A DNA stretch of 64,000 bases from Oreohelix idahoensis (taxonomy: Eukaryota; Mollusca; Gastropoda; Stylommatophora; Oreohelicidae): NCBI GenBank assembly GCA_024509875.1, contig JAMPIV010021231.1, forward strand, positions 27,449 through 91,448. Direction: 5' to 3'. The position numbers were made by a program, and so were the translations under genes. Shown here piece by piece: positions 20,191 to 30,122 of this stretch (position 1 is the first letter of the stretch; each line of letters opens with the position of its first letter). The notes under the pieces are model-generated. The model was not told the origin of the DNA and did no database searches. It saw nothing but the letters and a program-made list of their open reading frames with translations.

Positions 20191-22624
20191 TGTCGTGAAA
20201 CATTCTAAATCCACATATCTAAATTAAAAAGTAAATGTAAAGCCTAACGAAGTAATTCAATAAAAGGAAAGAAGAATGGTAAAAGAACAGTGCGGTCACA
20301 ATAGCGTACGCCTGTGTTATAGAACGTCATACTAGCTAAACAAGAAATCCCCTTTTTCTACTTCGTCTGCATAATTGTAGCGCTTTCACGTTTGCTCGTA
20401 AAGCCTACTGCATCAAATACACGCGTTTCTAAAAATAAAACTAGTACTATATTTCTTGTACGACCTTGAGAGAGACACTGCGTAATGACCTAAATTTAAT
20501 ATTCCATTAATGTCATTTTATGCACTACGTAAACTAAGACAGACGGGCTTAGAAGAGAGAGAGAGAGAGATGTACGGAGGAATGCATGCAATGCTACCAC
20601 GTTGCTTCGCGATTTAAAATTAATGCCACCCCACGCGAAAGGCATGCAGGCTTGATTTTTTTTTTTTTTTAAACTGTGACAAAAAACACTACAATACGAG
20701 GTTAGGTTTTAAAAAACATGGTTAATGCTTATTAGGAAACATGACACAATACTGTTTTACGTCTGAAATACTGACATTAGCCTGACAGTACAGAAGACAC
20801 CCCATCGTATAGAAGTGAGCGGGTGGTAGAAGAAAATACATATTTTGAACGCAGCCACTTAGCTCCCTTAAACTTATATATTTGGGTGCCTTAGGACTTG
20901 CTGACAAAGAATATGTTAGGTGTTAAGCAAATAGTCTAATAATTAACAAATTATAGCCAAAATACTATAGTGGTGTTGTCTGACAACACAGGATCATATT
21001 TGCTCATAATGGCGTGTTTGGACACTGCTTTAGAGGAAATGAGGCCACCACGTTAAATCCGATTTGATTGGCTAGAATAATATGTAAGGCGAAACATGAT
21101 TAGTCGATTGCAGATACTATTTTTGGTTGTTAATGGAAACGATAGGAAGGGTACTTTTTTTCAAAAGCTTTTGTAAACATGGTCTCATTGGCTAGACCAT
21201 TTAATATAGTCAATTAGGAGCGTCAGTTCAGTGCCACTTTTTGAAAATACAATTTGTAGAAGCAAGTGCGTTGAGAACCAGTTCACATTTTTCTAATAAA
21301 AGCCTGGGACAGAGGCAGATCGGAATTGTGCCATAACTCATCGCCAGTCAACGTACTTGTTTAATATTTCCTTGAATTGTGGTAAGCTAGACATATTTGA
21401 TATCTTTTTGATGAAAATTGAATGTGAATTGATAATTTATGTCTGTATGTGTGTGGTTCAGTAACAAACAAGAGGCAAAGCCTAGATATTGCTCCCCCAT
21501 GAACAAAACGTGTCGGAGAGGAGTATAACTGCATGGGATTGCCAAATAGTACTATGACACCTATCTTATTGAATAGAAGGAAATAATGCTGGAATTGCAG
21601 AGGCGTTGTAACCATTAGGGAGAGGAATACTGGTGTATATTGTTCATGAGAAGCTAGCAGTTGGCCTACCGCGCTGAACTCTGTGTTTGTTATGTATTGT
21701 GCTTCAGTGTGGAAATAGATTATAAATTAGTTCTGAAGTAGGAGGTACAACCTTCTTGTTTCAGGGACCGTGGTACTAAAGTATTAAAGCAGCACCTGGT
21801 CTGAGTTTTGCTGAATCCAGAGGCTGGTAGCATACTCCTTGGTCAAGATATCGACCAGTGTTGTTTCTCAAGAAAACGGTGAAGCAAGCGAGCAGTGGAG
21901 ACTTTCCTGCCGCCCACACAGAAGTTAAGATTTCGTTGGCCAGAGCAGCTCAATCTTGTGTATACTCCCCCTCTAAAAGTGACTTTACATTAAATCAAGA
22001 GGGACATTTATTTGTTTCAAATAAAAAGAAACTGTGAACCTTTCCAATATTATTTCCATCAGAAACAAACACTTGAAGTCATGATGACAAACAACAACCT
22101 AGCTTGAAAAGCCAGTATTACCTCATAGTACTACATCACAACTTACACACATATTGTAATAATAATATATGGCAATACAAAGATCTTATCTATAAATTGT
22201 GTACATACAACTTGTGATTACATTTGATTGTGATTCCTGGTTCACTTTGTAGTTGAATCAGGATATCTATTATTGAAAGGAATTAATACATATTTTAAAA
22301 GTTGACACTTGACTTATTAAGATAGTCTTATAGAGTGTTCTATGTATGTGAGTGTCACAGTGTTGTAAAGTATTGTGGATTAAATTAAATTGTTTATCTG
22401 TCTGTTGGTTGTTGTGAACATACACTTCATCACTATCATAACCCTAGACATTCAACGTAGTCATCACATATATTCCAGAATAAGTCTGACTGAGGTCTAA
22501 ATGTGGTAGCAAAGTAAGGTCATCTGTAATACACCACACTTATTAGATACAGATACCTTCACAGCTGATCTCAGTCAGTACACTAAGTCCCCTATAAATA
22601 TTTATATCATCCCACTTTACCACA
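20191..22624 (+). mobile_element. Solo LTR of family A (2,434 bp)
   Basis: It starts TGTCGTGAAACATTC and ends CTTTACCACA. Both flanks carry the 5-bp direct repeat CCCAG (20186-20190 and 22625-22629). Its whole length corresponds to the LTR at 1791-8638 once the RLE insertion is removed. A solo LTR with an intact target duplication means recombination between the two LTRs deleted the internal region. It lies in the intron between exons 6 and 7 of the host gene. Confidence 0.93.
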
Positions 22625-22865
22625 CCCAGCAGTGGCAGCTTATGTTGCAATGTTTCTAAAGCATACAGCAATAAATAAACTCTCTCAGAACTGTGAAGCA
22701 AGTATAAAACAGATAGCGGTCGTTCTGTATTAACATGTACAAAAATGAGTGACGAACACATTCTGTCTCTATATTTTCAGGATGAAATTTTTCACTCCCG
22801 TTTAAAAAAACCAAACAAACAAAAAGCAAATGTGTATCTGTAGCTACAGACAATTGGTAACATGT

Positions 22866-22952
22866 CTTCTTCTTCTCTGATCCTTAGCCGCCGACTGTCA
22901 AAGCAGTCAGTGGCCATCACGCCTGGTGGCATCTTGTAGGGCAGCAACGAAC
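22866..22952 (-). mobile_element. 5'-truncated RTE-like LINE, 87 bp
   Basis: It matches the last bases of the LINE at 43165-46480 (GATCCTTAGCCGCCGACTGT on the plus strand) and is flanked by the 11-bp direct repeat TGGTAACATGT (22855-22865 and 22953-22963). A GAAGAAG tail is present. Confidence 0.88.
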
Positions 22953-23902
22953 TGGTAACATGTGTTTTATACATAAAAGGTGGCATGGTTGGTCTATATC
23001 TGGAATCAGCTTCACTTATATAGACCACACGTAACACTAAGAAGACACTGTAGCAAGAATTTACCAATGAAGGTCTTGAATGAAATTAAACAAATTGTTA
23101 ATTTTATACACACAGGGATATGAGATGAATGAAAGGCAGTTCACTTCTTTTCAGCAACTGTGACCAGCTTCTATAGCAATTTTTTGCTCTTGATGATACG
23201 ACTAAAACATACATGTAAACAAAATAGAAACATATTCCTCAAATTTTGACATTAAAAGAGATACACAATGGAGTTTGTCAAGCTTAGTAATCGAATATTG
23301 GTCTTTCATATTTTTATCAGTTTTACCCAGAAGAATCATCAGTTTACTCACTTCTGCCACACAGACACAACCAGTGTTGAAAGTACATAAATAAGTGAAA
23401 ATATTTTCTAAGACAGTGAAAACTATCATATTTGTTTTAGATGATTTACTGATGAATAGTTTTATGCAAAACCAGATGCATATCATTTTAAGATGCCAAA
23501 TCTAATATTGTTCTGAATGTTCAAAAACATGCTATAACAAAGTGGCCAAGGGATGACAAGAATTATATGTCTGTTTCACAAAACTATTTTGATCTACATC
23601 AATCTCTCACTCTTATGCTGTTCAATAAGCGCTTTTTCGATAAAATGCTGTTTCTTCATTTGCCTATTATATGCTTAACAAATTTGATCTTACACTGTGC
23701 GCAAACATTCTGTGGAGGCAGGAATACTACTTTCAAGTTCATTCAGGGTGGTGGGATTGCCAAGAAGCATTGTCATTGCTAGCATAATGAAGCAGGACTG
23801 AAAAATGGAATAGAGTTCTCTGGTAATTCGTAACACAGAGCAAGATCTTAATTGCAGTACGGTGTTTCTTGAAGTACAGTGCATACTAATATTTTATGTG
23901 AT

Positions 23903-26827
23903 TGTCACGAGTTGGATTTAAGTTAGAGTTATGCCCAAGTGTAGGACAAGACCCTAGTGTGAGAAAAGACTAAGATAATAGATTAATTATGAGAAATGAC
24001 AGTGAATGTAGTAAGGTGAGTCTATTGGCCCGAGGAGGATAACCGAAATTAAATCTTCCTCGCCAAATCGTGACTAAAGAAATGCTATAAACTCACCACC
24101 TCTGGCTACCTTTAACAGACTAAAGGAGATAAGGTTAAACTAACACTACAGACACCACTGTACAGACAACAGTTAAGGACTATACAGTGACGAAGCTGAT
24201 CCAGTGAACATTAAATAAGTTTATTATACAAATCCACATAAGTTTATAACATAGTAACAACAATATATATATATAACGTGCCAGGTTTGCACTGCCCTGG
24301 AAAATAAAAAGAGGACTCAATTTAAATTTATAAGACACATCAAAATATGAACCCAACCACTCTCACTCATTCATTCACCTTGCTGGGGAAACAAAATCAG
24401 AATGATTACTTAGATTCTTACTACCATCTAATTTAGTGGCCCTCAACTGTAGCCACCACTCTCTATTACACTACTATCTCTAAAGTCAATGGCTGCTGAC
24501 CCTTCATGAAGACTATCTGCACAGCTGCTAACTCTGTCAGCGGTATACGCCACTAAGTCACACTCTGCACTGCTATGTAATAGACTTTTACTCTAACTCT
24601 AAGGCTCAGAGGCTATCCTCTAAGAATAATATGAGACTCTGCAGGTCCCTGATCTATTTTCACCATCTCTCTCCACTTCTCCTGCCTTGCTGCTCTCGTT
24701 TCATTTCAGCAACCGGGAAATGATATCCCTTTCTTCCTGGTTCTGACTCGTACTTCTGATGACTTCTGAAAATATTGACTAGGCACTTGCCGTAGACTGT
24801 AGAGGCTTCTCTATTTGGCGAAAAGAAAGCTGATTTTCCCTTGCTATGTTACCCCTCATTTGGGTTTAGGCACTTCGGTATTATTGTTACCGAGGCTAAA
24901 AAAAAAAAAGACACACCAACCCGCTTGCTTGGGTTCGATGGGTGTGTATGAGCTTAGAGCTCCGGGTTTTAAGAAAACCCTTCTCACTGAAGACTGCGTC
25001 GCTGTCTCGACCTGCTCTTCCTCGCTCCCTCTCTCTGGGGCCACAATACTCAGAGCCGATACCCACCGCGGTACAAGCTCTTACGCCTCTGGCGCTTCCT
25101 CGACGTTTTCTCTCTTGAGAAGACTGGCTACCTTTGCCAGCTGTCAGGAACAAGATTTATTGGCAACTCCCGCTCTTCGGGCCGTGACCACTGCTGTGGA
25201 CACAAAAGACATGCCATTCTGTACTACAATACCAAAATACTTTCATATAATAAATTTTCATATAAAACGTAAACAGTGGATGATTCAGTCACGCTCATAT
25301 CTTAGCACAAACATGTAAACACCCAAAACGCAGACTGCTTCACCATTTCCCCTTTCATCTTGTGCACGACAATACATAAATATTTCCTGACCCTGGGTCA
25401 GCTATTCCCATCAACTCCCTGCCTGTCTAGTAAACCCCAGACTCACTGATCAATACTAATTATACACAGCTTGCCTCAGGCCTTAAACATTAAAAACAGG
25501 TAGGGGAACCTCCCGTACTTAGGCCTACTTTAACTCTGTAAGCGGTCTCAGGACCTTATCATCGTTTCCCCCTTATGATAAAAATGCACAACAATTAACT
25601 GCACATCAATGATTAAAATTCACCATTACATTTATATATTACATCTCTATACACAGAAATATATCTATCTCTATAGACTATATTTCCTAGAACTCATTAA
25701 ATTCCATAACACACAAATCAAATACTACTCTGCATAATATTTAATTACACAACCACTTAAGGCACCATAAATTTCCTTTCACCTCTACCCCACGTGGTTT
25801 CCCTGAAATTATATTTTAACTCCCCCGATAGAAAAATACTTAATTATCTACTCTATCCAGCCAGAATTCCTGTCCAAATAAATCCCGGTAAACCACGTGA
25901 TTAAATTTTCCTGAAAAAATCCGTTCCCGTATTTTATTAGGAGACTTATCAGAATTAATCTCTCAAATGAAAAAAAATACACGCACTTCAGAATATTCTG
26001 TAAATTAATATAAATCTAGGATGCGTGTATGTCTACAGACTTTCTATTAAATCTACGGAGCACACCTACGTAATATCTCTTTATCACTCATAGACACTGT
26101 AGAAATAAATGATGGCGTTATAAGTTATAAAGTTCAAAAATAAATTAAATTAGAACCACGCTACTTTAAATTACTGACATACCAAATATTGCGTTCCTTC
26201 AGCGTTAGAAGCCGACAATATGCTTGGATACACGGCCCGGACTTTCTGCAGACTCAGAGGCCCTAGACTGAAAACCGCGTACTTTATTTTAGATTTTCCA
26301 ACGCTGACCCCCGACCTACTTGAGGCTAGGCGTCTCACTACAACCAATAGAATTAAAGATACTCTAAAATTTTCCATGCGCTCATCTCTAAATTTAGAAC
26401 CAGTGTATTCTTGCTTCCTTTAAATGCGCGCGTATTTCCGGCTACGTAACGTTACCTAACGACGTCTGTTTGCGAGGGCAGAAACGAATGTGATTCGTTG
26501 GACGTTACCTGGGTAGGGGTCATCTCCCCTTCCCCACGAAAAATGACCGCGATAAATTTAACAACGCAAAAAATGGAATTACAAGATCGCGATAATTAGA
26601 AAAAGGCCGACTGGTGCCATTCAGTACTAACCTACATTAATCCCTATAGAAAAAAAACCCGCAATTACTTTACCTACAGAACAAATCTAAAACACCCTAT
26701 TATTCAGAGAGAAAAAGAATACTTCCCAATCTTTAATAGAGGGAAGACAAAAATGGCAAACTCAATAGTTACGACGAGAAAACGAAATGGGGCCTATTGA
26801 AGACTAAATCACAGTAACTCCATCACA
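23903..26827 (-). repeat. 3' LTR of family B (2,925 bp)
   Basis: It is nearly identical to 30123-33084. Small differences include a TA indel and scattered substitutions. ORFs inside (for example 24815-25318 and 26220-26423) occur in both LTRs and have no recognised product. Confidence 0.93.
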
Positions 26828-27713
26828 TTACCCCACCCTTCGAGGTCGGAGCCTGCCGATCTAATTTACTGTGGTCTTGGTGTTCAGATTGGCCCCTATC
26901 TATGTCTCCCGAGCTGTCTGTGATCGCTGAAGTTTCAGGGTCCCTACTCGGGTTTTCCCTGGCTGCCGCACTCCCAAGTTCTTTCTTCACCTTTCCTCTC
27001 CTGCGAGTTCTTCCCCGTACTTTCCTAACGGTGAGCGGTAAGGTATTGTTACTGGTATCCGGCTGACTGACTGGGTCAGAAGTCACCGAAACCGTGCGTA
27101 ACTGTTCACCATTGTCCAAAGACCCGCGCACAATTCTCTCCTTCTTTCTCTCCTTATCTACTCCCATGCTTCTGTTGAAGGGCTGTTCTCTCTCTAGACC
27201 TGTGCCATCCCATGGTGGGTCTAAAACTTCCTTGGCTAGGTTTCTCAACAGACTGACTTGATCAGCCGACCTGACCGACTGGTTCTGTAGAGGCCTGGCG
27301 ATGGCGACTACGGAGCTGCTCGCCAGCGGGCTTGTGACTGCTGGTACCTTGCAATGAACCTGAGAAATCTCGTGTATTTCTGACACCGGGTTTCCGTTCA
27401 TTTTCTGGGTGTCTACTGAATCCTTACTGATCCCAGTAGCTTCTGTCTTTGGAAAAAGATAGGTAGTATCTGCCCCTGGCAGTGGTTCTGTGATCGCTCT
27501 TCCCCTACCAACATGAAGAGGGACAGAGCTCTCTAACATAGCCCCTTGCAAATTCGTAAGGCCGCTTTCCTCACTCTTTTCTGGCCTGAAAAGTTCGTGA
27601 GAGGTAACTGTAGACCACGGGAGTCCTCCGTCTAACACCCTGGTTCTACCCTCAACCTTGCCCTCCCCTGTGAGAGTTACTGGCGTCAGTTGGAATGTGT
27701 CCTGCAGTGACAC
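26823..27713 (-). CDS. Unknown ORF following the gag stop codon, family B
   Basis: These 296 codons continue in the same frame as gag after a single TAA (27714-27716; context AACCGT TAA GTGTCACTG). They have no ATG at the start, so they would be translated only by stop readthrough, or the TAA is a mutation. The product is hydrophilic and has a basic cluster (VRKVRGRTRRRGKVKKELG region). I recognise no domain. The frame ends at a TGA that lies inside the first bases of the 3' LTR, running straight through the polypurine tract. Confidence 0.55.
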   Translation of the reverse strand: MSLQDTFQLTPVTLTGEGKVEGRTRVLDGGLPWSTVTSHELFRPEKSEESGLTNLQGAMLESSVPLHVGRGRAITEPLPGADTTYLFPKTEATGISKDSVDTQKMNGNPVSEIHEISQVHCKVPAVTSPLASSSVVAIARPLQNQSVRSADQVSLLRNLAKEVLDPPWDGTGLEREQPFNRSMGVDKERKKERIVRGSLDNGEQLRTVSVTSDPVSQPDTSNNTLPLTVRKVRGRTRRRGKVKKELGSAAARENPSRDPETSAITDSSGDIDRGQSEHQDHSKLDRQAPTSKGGVM

Positions 27714-29852
27714 TTAACGGTTTAAGATCCCGTTAGATCGCGGAGTATCTGAGATAAAGTACTCAGGGACTGGTTCCAATGTTCCTTGAACCAAATTGGA
27801 AGATATAGCCAATTTTCCAGGCTCCTCGTTACGCGGGTCGTTTCCGGTAAACGAGATACGAGAGTTGTGGGGCCCATCTCCGTTTATAAGCAAACGGACA
27901 CTCAGATCACTGTCCTCCTCCGTTTGAGTAAAGTGCTGGTCAGATGGGGCTCCAGGGCTGGTTGGAAACATATGTTCGCTCGATTCGCCATCTTGTGCCC
28001 TTTTAAGAGTGCGCTGGTCGTTGACATATGTGATACAGTTCTTGTCAGTATGTCCCTCTCCTGAAGGAGCTAATACCATCGGGGGCCTAATTCCCGACAA
28101 CAAAGAATGTATTTCCGAAACCAGAGGCGTCACCTCTGTTTGGCCATTAGGCTGAACATGGCTGACAGGCGAATACGCCTCTGTAGTTAACATACCACTG
28201 TCCTTAGAGGCTCCTAACCTCTCCTTAACAAGACATGGATGTTCGAGCTCGCTCGGGGCTCCGTGACTTAGGGGTTCTCCCTGTTCACTTATCTGGCCTG
28301 CAGTAGGCCCCCTTGCATCAGCAAGGATCGGGGTGGTCGGGTTCCCCAAAACTAAATGTGGGGCCCCTAGGATGAAGTCGTAAGCTGGCTGTGCCATTAC
28401 AGCAGCTTTAATCGTGCCACGCACAAACTTGCACTTCACCTGAATATTGGCTACCGGAAAGCGCTGGGAGGCCCCTTTCCTTAAAATGCCACCAATATCA
28501 ACTTTCTCCCCTGTCATTTGCCCGGGCTTCACCAGATGTCGGGCAACTATGCTGGGGTAGGTAAGCCCGCTGTCGAATAAACACGTAGTCGCAGTCCCGT
28601 TCACTTCGGCTGGCCCACTATTAGAGAACAACTTCGCTGAAGGAATGGGTTCCCACTTATTCCATTTTGTCAGTCTCACTGGCCTTAAACAAGCTGCATG
28701 ATGAGCGGGTGGTTTATTCATGCACCGGGATGTCCAATGGGAGGTGGTCCGACAGTTTCGACAGTATCTCTCATTATCTCCTCGGTTTCTGGCAGGGTCC
28801 TGAGAGTTTGGCCCCTGTGATCTGTTGTGAGGCTGGGGGCGCAGGTTATGACCGGAATGTGGCTCCTTGCGTGAAGGCCCCTGCTGCTGGTGAGCATGAG
28901 AAGACGACTGTGACGATGAAGCTCCTTTGTCCTGGACTGGCGGGTCTGGGTGTTTTCGTTTCTGGCCCAGTACTTCGGCCTGTGCCGTCTGGAACCTTTC
29001 AGCAAACAGAATGATCTGGTCCAGTTGCCGGGCGCCCTGCTCCGCCAGGTACCTCCTCAAATCAGGAGACATGTTTGCCTTGATTTGTTCCACCATTATT
29101 AACTCTTCTAATCCTTCAAAGGATTTAGCCAGTCCCGACAATTCTCTCCAGCGAGTGAGGCAATTCCGCAGCCTTTCAGCAAACTGAGGAAAGCTTTCTC
29201 CCTTCTCCAGACGACTTTCCCGGAACATGGTTTGGCATTTACGGGGGGTCCACTGGAATCTTTGCAACAACACGTTCCGTAGTGCCTCGAAGTTGTTCTG
29301 GTCGTCTATGAGCAACTTGTGGTAGACGTCATACGCATGACCTCTGAGGGACTGCGATAACTTTAGACACCAAAGACCTTCCTCCAACCCATATGCCTTT
29401 GCCATCCGTTCGAATTTTTCCAGGAATATGTCAATTTTCTCATTCCCGTTAGGGAAAGAGTCCATCGGAAAATTCATGGCTGCCATCCGGGGGCCTCCAT
29501 TTCCTGAGGTGTCTATCGCCACTGCTCCGGGGGAATCTCCATTAGCCGAACTGCCCTCCGAAGACCTGAGCTGCAGTTCCAGAGAACGCATGGCAAGTTC
29601 GTGCTGTCTTTCTGCTGCCTTTTCCCTTTCCTCAACTTCTGCTGCCCTTTTTCTTTCCTCAAATTCTGCTGCCATTTTTCTTTCCTCAACTTCTGCTGCC
29701 CTTTTTCTTTCCTCAACTTCTGCTGCCCTTTCCTCTTTCTGATTATGCCTATCATTTTCTCTGATCATGTAGGCCTTAGTTTCCTCCTTGTCCATTCCCA
29801 TGTCCTGAGCAGCGTCATGCCAGGCAGCTCGTAACTTGGCCATATCTGCCAT
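27714..29852 (-). CDS. gag: Gag-protease polyprotein, family B (712 aa)
   Basis: The ORF forms the capsid of the element. Residues about 33-85 are a coiled-coil made of tandem AAEVEERKR-type decapeptides. A capsid domain follows at about 120-300 (FLEKFERMAKAYGLEEGLWC, LEELIMVEQIKANMSPDLRR); its second half resembles the SCAN fold, which has been proposed to derive from Gmr1-like Gag. A zinc knuckle CRNCRTTSHWTSRC (CX2CX4HX4C) lies near residue 364. A retroviral-type aspartic protease has FDSG near residue 425 and ILGAPHL near 490. The ATG is preceded by CAGGTAAG, a perfect donor-like sequence. The frame is intact. Confidence 0.88.
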   Translation of the reverse strand: MADMAKLRAAWHDAAQDMGMDKEETKAYMIRENDRHNQKEERAAEVEERKRAAEVEERKMAAEFEERKRAAEVEEREKAAERQHELAMRSLELQLRSSEGSSANGDSPGAVAIDTSGNGGPRMAAMNFPMDSFPNGNEKIDIFLEKFERMAKAYGLEEGLWCLKLSQSLRGHAYDVYHKLLIDDQNNFEALRNVLLQRFQWTPRKCQTMFRESRLEKGESFPQFAERLRNCLTRWRELSGLAKSFEGLEELIMVEQIKANMSPDLRRYLAEQGARQLDQIILFAERFQTAQAEVLGQKRKHPDPPVQDKGASSSQSSSHAHQQQGPSRKEPHSGHNLRPQPHNRSQGPNSQDPARNRGDNERYCRNCRTTSHWTSRCMNKPPAHHAACLRPVRLTKWNKWEPIPSAKLFSNSGPAEVNGTATTCLFDSGLTYPSIVARHLVKPGQMTGEKVDIGGILRKGASQRFPVANIQVKCKFVRGTIKAAVMAQPAYDFILGAPHLVLGNPTTPILADARGPTAGQISEQGEPLSHGAPSELEHPCLVKERLGASKDSGMLTTEAYSPVSHVQPNGQTEVTPLVSEIHSLLSGIRPPMVLAPSGEGHTDKNCITYVNDQRTLKRAQDGESSEHMFPTSPGAPSDQHFTQTEEDSDLSVRLLINGDGPHNSRISFTGNDPRNEEPGKLAISSNLVQGTLEPVPEYFISDTPRSNGILNR

Positions 29853-30122
29853 CTTACCTGTAACTGCTGGAGCTTACCAAAGACAAGAAATGACAGAAAG
29901 AAAAAAAAAAAAAGAAGGAATTACCTGTTACCTACTGAGGAATGCTATCTCTATAACCTCGGTCCCAAAACCCGAACTCAGCACCAGTCTGACTAATAAC
30001 TACCTGAAAAATATTGTTATGCAGCCACTAAAAATTCCACCTTCCTGTTAAGAAAAAAAAATCAGTTAGCCATCAATTACCTCTAAGTTCTATAACTAAC
30101 CTATACCTACAATCCAACTGCT
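29853..30122 (-). other. Leader and primer-binding region of family B
   Basis: About 270 bases lie between the 5' LTR and the gag ATG. On the minus strand the LTR end ACA is followed by AGCAGTTGGATTGTAGG. A TGG eight bases in could begin a tRNA primer-binding site, but I could not match it to a known tRNA. Confidence 0.4.

Noticed and set aside
24815..25318. ORF of 167 codons as a host gene
   Set aside because: It lies inside a family B LTR, occurs again in shifted form at 31190-31579, and has no recognisable domain.
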